A DNA stretch of 64,000 nt from Baekduia alba (GTDB lineage Bacteria > Actinomycetota > Thermoleophilia > Solirubrobacterales > Solirubrobacteraceae). The position numbers and the translations under genes are program-made. Shown in pieces: positions 16,788 to 27,063 of the stretch. The stretch covers positions 4,588,001 to 4,652,000 of the forward strand of contig NZ_CP114013.1 of assembly GCF_028416635.1 (NCBI RefSeq), given 5' to 3'. A model generated the notes under the pieces. It did not search any database and was not told the DNA's origin. It was given only the letters and a program-made list of their open reading frames with translations. Numbering within the stretch: position 1 is the stretch's first letter; each line of letters opens with the position of its first letter.

Positions 16788-17564
16788 TCAGTCGTCGTAC
16801 TCGTGGCTCTCGACGAGGCACAGGATCGCGTTCTGCGGGTCCATCGTCACCGCGAAGCGGCCGGCGGGGACCGCCATCGGCTCGACGAGCGTCTGACCGC
16901 CGGCCGCGCCGATGCGCTCGAGCGTCGCGTCGAGCTCGGCGACGCCGATGTAGACGGTCCAGTAGGGGTGCGCGACGCCCGCCGGCGCGCGCATGATCCC
17001 GCCGATGTTCCGGCCCTCGTGGCCGATCGTCCGGTACACGCCGTCGGCGCCTGGGATCGCCGCCGTCGTCCAGCCGAACAGCGCCTCGTAGAACGGCGAC
17101 GCGACCTCCGGGTCCGGCGTCTGCAGGTCGTTCCACGACCACAGGCCGGGGCCGTTGACGACCTCGGCGCCGGCGAACGGCGCCGGCTGCCAGAGCAGCA
17201 CGACCGCGCCCTGCGGGTCGGCGACGGCCGCCAGCGCGCCGGTCTCCTCGATCGCCTCGGGGCCGAAGACGACCGTGCCGCCGAGCTCGCGCGCCCGGTC
17301 CGCCGTCGCCGCGACGTCGTCGACCGACACGTACATCGACCACGACGGCGGCATCCCCCGGGCGATCTGCGTCTCGTTGAGCTCGGCCAGCCCCGCGACG
17401 ATCGCGCCGTCGTCGTCGACGAAGTACGAGTAGAAGCCCGGCATCACCTCGCGCGTCGACCAGCCGAACACCGCGCCGTAGAACGCCTGCGCGCCCGCCA
17501 GGTCCGACGTCGTGAGATCGACCCAGTTCGGGGTCCCGGCGGTGTAGCTCGTTCGGCGTGCCAT
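16788..17564 (-). CDS. Two-domain VOC-family protein (glyoxalase/bleomycin-resistance fold)
   Basis: The 258-residue protein has two tandem vicinal-oxygen-chelate domains (about 10-125 and 138-252). The first begins TPNWVDLTTSDLAGAQAFYG and the second SWNDLQTPDPEVASPFYEAL, each followed by an FGW motif as in the mycobacterial Cfp30B-type group. Metal ligands are not obvious: the first strand has no His or Glu at the usual place. Members of this group are often annotated as hydroxylases or as small-molecule binding proteins, without firm function. It is the last gene of an operon with a PLP enzyme and a CDGSH protein; the gap to the former is 9 bases. Confidence 0.85.
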   Translation of the reverse strand: MARRTSYTAGTPNWVDLTTSDLAGAQAFYGAVFGWSTREVMPGFYSYFVDDDGAIVAGLAELNETQIARGMPPSWSMYVSVDDVAATADRARELGGTVVFGPEAIEETGALAAVADPQGAVVLLWQPAPFAGAEVVNGPGLWSWNDLQTPDPEVASPFYEALFGWTTAAIPGADGVYRTIGHEGRNIGGIMRAPAGVAHPYWTVYIGVAELDATLERIGAAGGQTLVEPMAVPAGRFAVTMDPQNAILCLVESHEYDD

Positions 17565-17573
17565 GCGGGGACG

Positions 17574-18638
17574 CTACCCGGAGGCGTCCGACGCGTCGAG
17601 CGCGCGGAGGACGTCGGCGACCAGGTCGGCCGTGTCCTCGATCCCGGCGCTGAAGCGGATCAGGCCGTCGGGCACGTCGTCGGTGCCCCAGCGGCCGCGG
17701 CGCTCGGCCGAGGAGTGGACGCCGCCGAAGGAGGTGGCCTCGGTCACGAGCTCCGCGGCGGCGAGGAAGCGTTGTGCGACAGCTTGGTCGGCGAGCGTGA
17801 AGGTCAGGACCGAGCCGAAGCCGGGCCAGCGGACGTCGGTCACCGCGGCGTGCTCGCCGAGGGCGTCGACGAGCGCCGCCGCGTTGGCCTCCGCGCGCTC
17901 CAGGCGGAGCGCGAGCGTCGGCAGCGAGCGGTGCGCGAGCCAGACCTCGAACGGCCCCGGGATCGCGCCGGCGAGGCTGCGCCAGCCGCGGATGCCGTCG
18001 ACCAGCGCGGCGTCGCGCGCGGCCGCGTAGCCGAGGACGAGGTCGGAGTGGCCGGTGAGGTGCTTGGAGGCGCTGGCCATCGCGACGTCGGCGCCGAGGT
18101 CCAGCGCGCGCTGACGCAGCGGGGTCGCGAGCGTGCCGTCGACGACCAGCAGGGCGCCGGCCGCGTGCGCGGCCTCGGCGAGGCCCGCGACGTCCAGCAG
18201 CTCCAGCCCCGGGTTGGAGGGCGTCTCGATCCACACGACGGTCGCGCCGTCGGTCGCCGCGCGGAACGCCGCGTCGCTGGACGCCACGAGCCGGACCTCG
18301 ACCCCGCGCGGGCGCAGGTGCTCGGTCGCGATCGTGCGGACGCCGGGATAGGCGTCGTGCGGCGCGACGAGCACGTCGCCCGGCTTCAGGAGCGGCAGGA
18401 GCACCGCCGCGACCGCCGCCATGCCCGAGGACAGCACGACCGCCTCGGCGCCCTCCAGCGCGCCCAGGGCGGCCTCGTAGGCCGCCCACGTGGGGTTGCC
18501 GGTGCGGCCGTAGCCTTCCGGCCCGGCGGCGCCGATCCAGTGGTTGGCGGCCTGCAGCGTCGGGCCCGGCAGGAACGGCTCGCCCTGGCGCGCGGGTGGG
18601 AGGCCGGCATGGGCGGCGCGCGTCGAGTCGCCGGTCAT
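17574..18638 (-). CDS. Cys/Met-metabolism PLP-dependent enzyme (cystathionine gamma-synthase/lyase family)
   Basis: From the ATG at 18638 the protein has 354 residues, slightly short for the family (about 380-400). The PLP lysine is in MASASKHLTGHSD, the cofactor phosphate-binding region is YGRTGNPTWAAYE with SSGMAAVAAV, and the conserved WIETPSNPGLELLDVAGLA follows. These enzymes make or break the C-gamma-S bond of cystathionine, methionine or homocysteine precursors; which reaction cannot be told. The start overlaps the stop of the CDGSH gene (ATGA at 18635-18638), so the iron-sulfur protein and this enzyme are co-made. The longer frame upstream lies inside the CDGSH gene and is discarded. 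Confidence 0.88.
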   Translation of the reverse strand: MTGDSTRAAHAGLPPARQGEPFLPGPTLQAANHWIGAAGPEGYGRTGNPTWAAYEAALGALEGAEAVVLSSGMAAVAAVLLPLLKPGDVLVAPHDAYPGVRTIATEHLRPRGVEVRLVASSDAAFRAATDGATVVWIETPSNPGLELLDVAGLAEAAHAAGALLVVDGTLATPLRQRALDLGADVAMASASKHLTGHSDLVLGYAAARDAALVDGIRGWRSLAGAIPGPFEVWLAHRSLPTLALRLERAEANAAALVDALGEHAAVTDVRWPGFGSVLTFTLADQAVAQRFLAAAELVTEATSFGGVHSSAERRGRWGTDDVPDGLIRFSAGIEDTADLVADVLRALDASDASG

Positions 18639-18853
18639 GCGCGCGGGCACGAGTCGAACCCCGCGCGCTTGTGCGCCGCGTCGCAGAACGGCTTGTCGGC
18701 CGACCGCCCGCAGCGGCACAGCACGATCGATCCCTCGGCCGGGACCTCGAAGACCCCGCCCTCGGCGTCGATCAGCCGCACGGGCCCGGTCACCTTGTAG
18801 GGCCCGTCGTCGCGGACCTTGATCTCGACCACCGCCGGCTGAGGCTCTGCCAT
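18635..18853 (-). CDS. CDGSH-type iron-sulfur protein (mitoNEET-like)
   Basis: The 72-residue protein holds a single zinc-finger-CDGSH motif: CRCGRSADKPFCDAAHK, giving three Cys and one His for a 2Fe-2S cluster. Such proteins are redox-active cluster carriers. It overlaps the downstream PLP enzyme gene by four bases, suggesting the two act together, perhaps in sulfur handling. The N-terminal part (VVEIKVRDDGPYKVTG) matches bacterial members. No membrane anchor is seen, unlike mammalian mitoNEET. Confidence 0.92.
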   Translation of the reverse strand: MAEPQPAVVEIKVRDDGPYKVTGPVRLIDAEGGVFEVPAEGSIVLCRCGRSADKPFCDAAHKRAGFDSCPRA

Positions 18854-18870
18854 GCGCCCCAGCCTACGAG

Positions 18871-18903
18871 GTGCGAGTTTTCGCCCCCTGGGCGAGCACT
18901 CGC
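18871..18903. repeat. Dispersed palindromic element, copy 2
   Basis: GCGAG, TCGCCC, CCT, GGGCGA and CTCGC line up as a two-part hairpin from 18873 to 18903, matching 9613-9644 at nearly every base. It lies between the CDGSH operon promoter side and the end of the cyclic-nucleotide-binding gene. Outer-arm changes keep pairing (CTCGC here pairs fully with GCGAG), which suggests selection for RNA or DNA structure. Confidence 0.6.
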
Positions 18904-18932
18904 GGCCCGATCGCGGCGCTCTGCGCCGTGTA

Positions 18933-19325
18933 TCAGGCGTGCTCTTTGCGCTGCTCCACCACGCCGCGTAGGTGGTCGACCACGGCCGGCGTCGACTTGC
19001 GCAGCTTGCGGATGTCCCAGCTCGTCAGCGTCACCAGCAGCATCGACGACGTCGCGACGACCGTCGCATTGCGCTGCGAGCGCTCGAGCACGCCCATCTC
19101 GCCGATGACGTCGCCGGGGCCCAGGTCGGCGATCTTCTCCCCGCCGCGCGTGACCTCGGCGGTGCCCTCCTCGATCGCGAGCACGTCGTAGGAGTAGTCG
19201 CCCTCGCGGACGAGCTCCTTGCCCTCCGGCACCGAGACCTCGGCGGCCAGGGCCGCGATGTGGCTCAGGGCGTCGTCGTCCAGGTCCGTGAAGACCGGGA
19301 TCTGCTTCAGGCGTGCGCTGTCCAA
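18933..19325 (-). CDS. Cyclic-nucleotide-binding (Crp-like) domain protein without DNA-binding domain
   Basis: The 130-residue protein is a lone cNMP-binding beta-roll (IPVFTDLDDDALSHIAA, then EGKELVREGDYSYDVLAIEEGTAEV, GDVIGEMGVLERSQRNATVVA). The phosphate-binding cassette GEMGVLERSQRNATV resembles the cNMP consensus G-E-x-A/G-L-x(2)-x-x-R-A/N-A-T/S. There is no helix-turn-helix, so it would act as a sensor or partner protein. A class III cyclase gene is present elsewhere in this window (38692-39912). It is followed by the clpC gene on the same strand, separated by a terminator. Confidence 0.88.
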   Translation of the reverse strand: MDSARLKQIPVFTDLDDDALSHIAALAAEVSVPEGKELVREGDYSYDVLAIEEGTAEVTRGGEKIADLGPGDVIGEMGVLERSQRNATVVATSSMLLVTLTSWDIRKLRKSTPAVVDHLRGVVEQRKEHA

Positions 19326-19409
19326 GGGGGCTCTCCTCCGCTCAGGCTCTCAACTCGGGACGTCAGCCAGCCATCCTTCCCGAAACGCGAGGGTTATGCC
19401 ACACCCAAG

Positions 19410-19441
19410 CGCGAAGGGCGGCCCATGGGCCGCCCTTCGCG
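19410..19441 (-). terminator. Long perfect palindrome downstream of clpC
   Basis: GCGAAGGGCGGCCC, AT, then GGGCCGCCCTTCGC form a 14-base stem, extended by one more pair at 19410/19441. It sits 23 bases past the clpC stop on the minus strand and upstream of the cNMP-binding gene, so it is the likely clpC terminator, though without a T-run. Confidence 0.75.
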
Positions 19442-19463
19442 TACAACCAGATCTCGCTGAGGA

Positions 19464-22088
<2,625 letters not shown>

Positions 22089-22284
22089 CTTGGGGAACGT
22101 CCTTCCTACTGCGCGGGGGGAGATTCGCTAGCGGTCGGTCGAAGAGGTGGTCCGGATGGGAAATTCGTCGACGGGGTGAAACGGTGCTGGAGGTCACCGA
22201 GTTACCCGATCTGCCCCTCTATTCGACCGTTGCGGCCGAGAAGATGAGCGAATCGGGTCCGTTCGGCGGGCATGGGGCAGTTTA
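22089..22284. promoter_or_regulatory. clpC upstream region
   Basis: This gene-free stretch of 196 bases precedes clpC on the minus strand and should hold its promoter and any heat-stress operator. I searched by eye for the ClgR box (GTTCGCT-5N-GCG) and found only a weak partial match, so no operator is claimed. The end of the preceding lysS terminator lies at 22285. Confidence 0.3.
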
Positions 22285-22310
22285 CCGCAGGGTCCGCCGG
22301 AGCCCTGCGG
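22285..22310 (-). terminator. lysS terminator hairpin
   Basis: CCGCAGGG, ten bases and CCCTGCGG form an 8-base stem with a further TCCG/CGGA pairing inside. It is 54 bases after the lysS stop on the minus strand and is followed by TAAACTG. This gives a strong stem without a long T-run, usual in this genome. Confidence 0.65.
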
Positions 22311-22364
22311 TCCGCGAACATCCTGCAGACGCCCGCAAATCCCGGAGCGCCTGCCGGATCGGCA

Positions 22365-23885
22365 CTAGTCCCGCATCGCCGGGAACAGCACGATCTCGCG
22401 GATCGAGTGGTGGCCGGTCATCAGCAGGACCAGGCGGTCGATGCCGATGCCGATGCCGCCCGTGGGCGGCATGCCGTGCTCCAGCGCCTCGACGAAGACC
22501 TCGTCGTAGGGCGTGGTCTCCTCGTCGCCGGCCTCGGCCAGCCGGACCTGCGCCTCGAAGCGCGCGCGCTGCTCGTCGGGGTCGTTGAGCTCCGTGAACG
22601 CGTTGCCGACCTCCATGCCGTTGGCGAAGACCTCGAAGCGCTCCACGAGGCCCGGCTTGGAGCGGTGGTCCTTGGCGAACGGGCTGAGCGCCTTGGGGTA
22701 GTCGATGACGAACGTCGGCTGGACCAGCTTGGGCTCGACGCGCTTGGAGAAGAGGTCGTCGACCAGGCCCGGCCACTCGAGGCCGTCGGTCGGGATGTCC
22801 TCGAGGTCCGGCGCGTCCTTGATCGCCTGGGCGAGCTGCTCGGCCGTGTCGTGGACCGCGATGTCGATCCCGGTCTCCTGCGCGATGGCGTCGGCCAGGG
22901 ACACGCGGCGGTAGGGCGTGGCGCCGAACTCGATCTCGCCGTCGTAGCCGGCGGCCTCGGCGACGCGCGGGAGGAGCTCCTCGACCTCGCGCATGATGTC
23001 CTCGTAGTCCGCGTAGGCCTCGTACCACTCGACCATCGTGAACTCGGGGTTGTGCTTGTAGGAGACGCCCTCGTTGCGGAAGTCCTTGCCCAGCTCGTAG
23101 ACGCGCTCCAGGCCGCCGACGATCAGGCGCTTGAGGTACAGCTCGGTCGCGATCCGCAGGTAGAAGTCGCGGTCCAGCGCGTTGTGATGCGTCGTGAACG
23201 GGCGCGCGGCGGCGCCGCCGTAGAGCGGCTGCAGGACCGGCGTCTCGACCTCGACGAAGCCGCGGTCGTCGAGGTAGCGACGGACGGCCGCCACGATCTT
23301 TGCGCGCGTGACGAACAGCGCGCGGGTCTCGGCGCTGGCCATCAGGTCGAGCTCGCGCTGGCGGAAGCGGGTCTCGACGTCCTTGAGGCCGTAGTGCGCG
23401 TCGGGCGGCGGGCGCAGGGCCTTGGCCAGGACCGCGTAGTCGTCGATCAGGAGCGAGAGCTCCCCGCGGCGGGTGACGAACGCGGTGCCGTCGATGCCGA
23501 GGATGTCGCCGAGGTCGACGGCGTCGAGCAGGCGCGCCATCTTCTCGGGGCCGAGGACGTCGATGCGCGCCTGGAGCTGGATGCGGCCCGAGCGGTCGAC
23601 GAGGTCCAGGAACGCCATCTTGCCCTGGCCGCGGCGCTGGGTCAGGCGACCGGCGACGCGGTAGGTGTTGGTGGTCTCCGCGCCGGCGTCGAGGCCGGGG
23701 TTCTCGTCGTGGACCGCCTGGGTCGGCACGACGCCCGGGAACGACGGCGGGAACGGGTCGATGCCCGCTGCGCGCAGGGCGTCGAGCTTGGCGCGTCGGA
23801 CGCGCAGCAGCTCGTTGTGCTCGTCCTCGGTCGGTGCGGCGGGCGCGGCGGGATCGCCCGCCGGATCCTCGGGCTGATCCGTCAT
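22365..23885 (-). CDS. lysS: Lysyl-tRNA synthetase (class II)
   Basis: The 506-residue class II enzyme charges tRNA-Lys. It has the OB-fold anticodon domain (YRVAGRLTQRRGQGKMAFLDL), motif 2 in FRNEGVSYKHNPEFTMVEWYEAYADY and motif 3 in GGIGIGIDRLVLLMTG at the C-terminus. An N-terminal Pro/Ala-rich tail (about 20 residues) is typical of actinobacterial forms. It is 12 bases downstream of greA, with which it is probably co-transcribed. Confidence 0.97.
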   Translation of the reverse strand: MTDQPEDPAGDPAAPAAPTEDEHNELLRVRRAKLDALRAAGIDPFPPSFPGVVPTQAVHDENPGLDAGAETTNTYRVAGRLTQRRGQGKMAFLDLVDRSGRIQLQARIDVLGPEKMARLLDAVDLGDILGIDGTAFVTRRGELSLLIDDYAVLAKALRPPPDAHYGLKDVETRFRQRELDLMASAETRALFVTRAKIVAAVRRYLDDRGFVEVETPVLQPLYGGAAARPFTTHHNALDRDFYLRIATELYLKRLIVGGLERVYELGKDFRNEGVSYKHNPEFTMVEWYEAYADYEDIMREVEELLPRVAEAAGYDGEIEFGATPYRRVSLADAIAQETGIDIAVHDTAEQLAQAIKDAPDLEDIPTDGLEWPGLVDDLFSKRVEPKLVQPTFVIDYPKALSPFAKDHRSKPGLVERFEVFANGMEVGNAFTELNDPDEQRARFEAQVRLAEAGDEETTPYDEVFVEALEHGMPPTGGIGIGIDRLVLLMTGHHSIREIVLFPAMRD

Positions 23886-23897
23886 GGCCGCCCGAGC

Positions 23898-24380
23898 CTA
23901 GAGCTCGACGTCGATCTTCGTGATCTTGAGCTTCCGCGCGGGGCCCTTGGGCACCGCGACGGAGACCGTGTCGTTGCGCTTGTGGCCAAGCACGGCGCGA
24001 CCGATCGGCGACTCGTTGGAGATCTTCGAGTCGGCGGGGTTGACCTCGGCCGATCCGACGATCGTGAACTTCTGCGACTTGCCGGTCTTCTCGTCCTTGA
24101 CGTGGACCGTCGAGCCGACGCCGACGATGTCGGACGAGATCTCGTCCGGGTTGACGACGGTCGCGGCGCGGACGCGCTCTTCGAGCTGGGCGATCTTCGC
24201 CTCGAGCATCGCCTGCGCGTTCTTCGCGTCGTCGTACTCCGAGTTCTCGGAGATGTCGCCGAACTCGCGCGCTTCCTTGATCCGCTCGGCGACCTCACGG
24301 CGGCCGTCGTTCTGGAGATGGTCAAGCTCTTCCTTGAGCTTGGTGAGACCTTCGGGGGTGAGGATGACGTCTCGAGGCAT
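23898..24380 (-). CDS. greA: Transcription elongation factor GreA
   Basis: The 160-residue protein rescues backtracked RNA polymerase by stimulating transcript cleavage. The coiled-coil arm (TPEGLTKLKEELDHLQND, then REFGDISENSEYDDAKNAQ) holds the acidic tip residues Asp and Glu (DISENSEYD). The globular C-terminus begins VVNPDEISSDIVGVGSTVHV and has ESPIGRAVLGHKRNDTV. It forms an operon with lysS. Confidence 0.95.
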   Translation of the reverse strand: MPRDVILTPEGLTKLKEELDHLQNDGRREVAERIKEAREFGDISENSEYDDAKNAQAMLEAKIAQLEERVRAATVVNPDEISSDIVGVGSTVHVKDEKTGKSQKFTIVGSAEVNPADSKISNESPIGRAVLGHKRNDTVSVAVPKGPARKLKITKIDVEL

Positions 24381-24488
24381 ACGGTGAGGGAGTTAGCGCG
24401 GTCCGGGTCCCGGAACGGCCAACAGCGCATCCCCGGGCCCAGCGAGCGCGGCAGTATAGCGACGCTCGAGGTCCCTGCCCGGCCGCCT

Positions 24489-24522
24489 TGGACACGCCGT
24501 GTTGGGACCTCCGGCGTGTCCA
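24489..24522 (-). terminator. Terminator of the dihydrouridine synthase gene
   Basis: A perfect 11-base inverted repeat (TGGACACGCCG and CGGCGTGTCCA) with a 12-base loop lies 50 bases past the stop of the Dus gene on the minus strand, before greA. Confidence 0.75.
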
Positions 24523-24571
24523 GAAGCGGACGACCGGCTCAGGGCGAGCGGTGGATGCCCATAGGCCAGCC

Positions 24572-25573
24572 TCAGGCGGTGAGGAGGCTTGATGCGTAGG
24601 CGTCGATCGCCGTGCGGGCCTCGGTGACGGTGGAGGTCTGCTGCATGCGTGCGTGCAGCTCCTTGCCGGCGTCGAGGCGGTCGACGTACCAGGGGTGGAA
24701 CTTGCGGAGGTAGCGGCCGGCGCGCTCGGGGCCGAGGTGCTCCTCGGCGCGGTCGAGGACCCAGCGCCACTCGGCGAGGATCTCGTCGGTCTCCGGCGCG
24801 TCGGCGCGCAGGCCCAGGAGCTGCTCGAAGAGCCACGGGTTGCCGAGCGAGCCGCGCGCGAGCATGACCGCGGCCGCGCCCGTGCGCTCGTAGGCCGCCT
24901 CGACCTCCTCGACCGTGTGCAGCCCGCCGGTGAGGATCACCGGCGCCGGCAGCGACGCCACCAGCTGCGCGGCCAGGTCGTAGTCCGGCACGCCCTTGTG
25001 ATGGACCTTGGCCGAGCGCGGGTGGAAGGTGATCGCCGCAACGCCGGCCTCCTCGACCAGGCGGTGCGCGAGGTCGACCCCGCTGGTGTCGCCCGGGACC
25101 GAGCCCGACCGCAGCTTGACCGTGACCGGCTTGCCGCTGCCCTCGCCCGCGGCGCGCGCGACCGCGACCGCCGTGTCGGGGTCCTTGAGCAGCGCCGCGC
25201 CCGCGCCGGTCTTGCAGACCTTGGGCACGGGGCAGCCCATGTTGAGGTCGATGACGTCGACCTGCGGGACGTGCTCGGCGACGTAGGCCGCCGCGCTGCG
25301 CATGATCTCCGGGTCCTGCCCGAAGAGCTGCAGCGCCGTCGGCCCCTCGTCGGGATGCACGCGCAGCAGCTCGGTCAGCGTCTTCTCGTTGCCGTAGTGG
25401 ATGGCGAACGAGGACACCATCTCGCTGTAGGCCATCCCGGCGCCGTGCCGCGACGCCTGCAGCCGCACGAACCAGTTGCCGATCCCGGCCAGCGGCGCGA
25501 GCAGCACGCGGTTGGGCACGCGCAGGCCGGCGAGCTCCCAGGGGTCGGTCAGTGCGGGGCGAGCGGTCGTCAC
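24572..25573 (-). CDS. dus: tRNA-dihydrouridine synthase (DusB-like)
   Basis: The 333-residue flavoenzyme reduces uridine in tRNA. FMN-barrel features are LLAPLAGIGNWFVRL, LQLFGQDPEIM and IDLNMGCPVPKVCKTGAGAA; the Cys in GCP is the catalytic acid. VKLRSGSVPGD supplies the usual KxR, and ITFHPRSA and VILTGGLHTVEEVEAAYERT complete the barrel. The GTG start at 25573 overlaps the DUF192 stop (GTGA), so both genes form one unit. An upstream extension of the frame overlaps the DUF192 gene and is rejected. Confidence 0.93.
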   Translation of the reverse strand: MTTARPALTDPWELAGLRVPNRVLLAPLAGIGNWFVRLQASRHGAGMAYSEMVSSFAIHYGNEKTLTELLRVHPDEGPTALQLFGQDPEIMRSAAAYVAEHVPQVDVIDLNMGCPVPKVCKTGAGAALLKDPDTAVAVARAAGEGSGKPVTVKLRSGSVPGDTSGVDLAHRLVEEAGVAAITFHPRSAKVHHKGVPDYDLAAQLVASLPAPVILTGGLHTVEEVEAAYERTGAAAVMLARGSLGNPWLFEQLLGLRADAPETDEILAEWRWVLDRAEEHLGPERAGRYLRKFHPWYVDRLDAGKELHARMQQTSTVTEARTAIDAYASSLLTA

Positions 25574-25890
25574 GGACGCCCCAGGATAGACGCGCCGACC
25601 GGCACCTCCACGACCGCGCGGGCCTGCCGGCACACCCGCACCCGCCCCGGCGGCACACCTCGATCCACGCGCACCACCGCGCCGTCCGCGTCCAGCCAGA
25701 CGAGGTCGAGCGCGAACCGCATCCCGACCGTGTGCACGCAGCGACACCGCTCCAGCCGCAGCGCGAACGGCGGCGGCGCGCGGTGGCCGAGCAGGCCGCG
25801 CAGACGGGCGAGCGGCGTCGCCGCCGTCCGGATCGGCACGGCGGGCCGCGAGGCGACCGCGGCGTCGGCGACGATGAGCGACAGGTCCAT
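25570..25890 (-). CDS. DUF192-family protein
   Basis: The 106-residue protein shows the DUF192 pattern: LARLRGLLGHRAPPPFALRL, then CVHTVGMRFALDLVWLDADG, then a Pro-rich strand and AVVEVPVGAS. The family is common in bacteria and archaea, lacks a firm function, and is sometimes secreted; no signal peptide is seen here. It is translationally coupled to dus. Its start codon, ATG at 25890-25888, shares the tetramer CATG with the start of the plus-strand gene, so the two divergent reading frames touch. Confidence 0.8.
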   Translation of the reverse strand: MDLSLIVADAAVASRPAVPIRTAATPLARLRGLLGHRAPPPFALRLERCRCVHTVGMRFALDLVWLDADGAVVRVDRGVPPGRVRVCRQARAVVEVPVGASILGRP

Positions 25891-26248
25891 GCCCCTCTTA
25901 GGTCCCGAGCCGGCGAGATTCGCCCCCCTCCCCCAGGCGTTCTTCCGCGCGCTCGTCGCGCTGCTCGACGCGCTCGCCCCGCCGCTGCTCGACGAGGTCA
26001 TGACGAAGGCCAGCCCGCGCGACGACGGCATCGAGGTCGTGCTCGCCCACGCCACCGAGATCTCCTCGACCGTCTGGATCCAGGCCGAGCGCGACGCGAT
26101 CCTCGTCGGCTGCGCGGCCACCCACGAGACGCGCACCGACCCGACCGAGGCGCTCGCCCTCGTCGCTCAGCTCCTGTGCGGCGAGCGCGAGGTCCGCGGC
26201 TACGACGGCACCACGCTGCGGCCCGACTTCGGCGCGCGCAAGCCGTGA
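25889..26248 (+). CDS. Hypothetical protein, divergent from the DUF192 gene
   Basis: The 119-residue frame begins MPLLGPEPARFAPLPQAFF and ends PDFGARKP, four bases before the coaX stop on the other strand. The middle (VLAHATEISSTVWIQAERDA) looks like a folded beta-rich domain and the minus-strand alternative reads as a composition artefact. I do not recognise a family. The ATG lies inside the CATG shared with the DUF192 start, so its promoter would have to be within that gene; a later start is possible, since about 20 N-terminal residues look unstructured. Confidence 0.6.
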   Translation: MPLLGPEPARFAPLPQAFFRALVALLDALAPPLLDEVMTKASPRDDGIEVVLAHATEISSTVWIQAERDAILVGCAATHETRTDPTEALALVAQLLCGEREVRGYDGTTLRPDFGARKP

Positions 26249-26252
26249 GCGC

Positions 26253-27020
26253 TCACGAGCCGTTGCGCTCGTGCAGCAGCTTCAGGCCCTTCAACGTGAG
26301 CAGGTCGTCGACCGCGTCGATCGCCTCCGTGTAGGGCGTCACGACGCCCGCGAGGCCGCCGGTCGCGATCGTGGCCGCCTCCTCGCCCAGCTCGTCCTGG
26401 ATCCGCCCGATCAGCCCGTCGACCGCCGAGGCGAACCCGAACACGACGCCCGACCGGATCGCGTCCACCGTCCCCTTGCCGATCGCCCGGCGCGGCGCGA
26501 CCAGGTCGATGCGCGGCAGCTTCGCGCCCCGCGACGTCAGCGCGTCGAGCGAGATCTCCACGCCCGGCATCAGCACGCCGCCGATGTACTCGCCGGCGGC
26601 CGAGACCACGTCGAAGTTCACCGCGGTCCCGAAGTCCACCGAGATGCACGGCCCGCCGAGCCGCTCGAACGCCGAGACCGCGTTGACCAGCCGGTCGGCG
26701 CCCAGCTCGCGCGGGTTGTCGATCTTGATCGGCATCCCCGTCCGGATCCCCGGCCCGACCGCGAGCATGCGGTGGCCGAGGTAGTGGTTGGCCATCGCCA
26801 GCCACTCCGGCTCGAGCTGGGGGACCGTCGAGGACACGATCGAGGCCGTCAGGTCCGCCAGCCCGACGCCGCGCAGCTCCAGCAGGTTGCGCAGCGCGGC
26901 CCCGAGCTCGTCGGAGGTCGACGTCCGGACGGTGGCGAAGCGCCAGTGCTCGATCAGCTCGTCCCCGCGGAACGTCCCGAAGTGGGTCTGCGTGTTGCCG
27001 ACGTCGACGACGAGGAGCAT
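26253..27020 (-). CDS. coaX: Type III pantothenate kinase
   Basis: The 255-residue enzyme phosphorylates pantothenate, the first step of coenzyme A synthesis. The ATP-binding motif DVGNTQTHFG is at the N-terminus; ELGADRLVNAVSA and CISVDFGTAVNFDVV, then GGVLMPGVEISLDAL, are the usual family motifs. Type III enzymes are not inhibited by CoA. It is divergent from the GST gene with 43 bases between. Confidence 0.95.
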   Translation of the reverse strand: MLLVVDVGNTQTHFGTFRGDELIEHWRFATVRTSTSDELGAALRNLLELRGVGLADLTASIVSSTVPQLEPEWLAMANHYLGHRMLAVGPGIRTGMPIKIDNPRELGADRLVNAVSAFERLGGPCISVDFGTAVNFDVVSAAGEYIGGVLMPGVEISLDALTSRGAKLPRIDLVAPRRAIGKGTVDAIRSGVVFGFASAVDGLIGRIQDELGEEAATIATGGLAGVVTPYTEAIDAVDDLLTLKGLKLLHERNGS

Positions 27021-27063
27021 CGGCGCTGCATCATGCCAAGCCGGTGGCGGTTAGGGTCCGGGC

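Noticed and set aside
12769-16896. Very long plus-strand open frame across ispD, carD, disA and radA
   Set aside because: Composition artefact of GC-rich genes read on the opposite strand; the minus-strand genes have full family motifs.
25915-25945. Another copy of the dispersed palindromic element near GCGAGATTCGCCC
   Set aside because: It lies inside a predicted coding frame and lacks the right arm.
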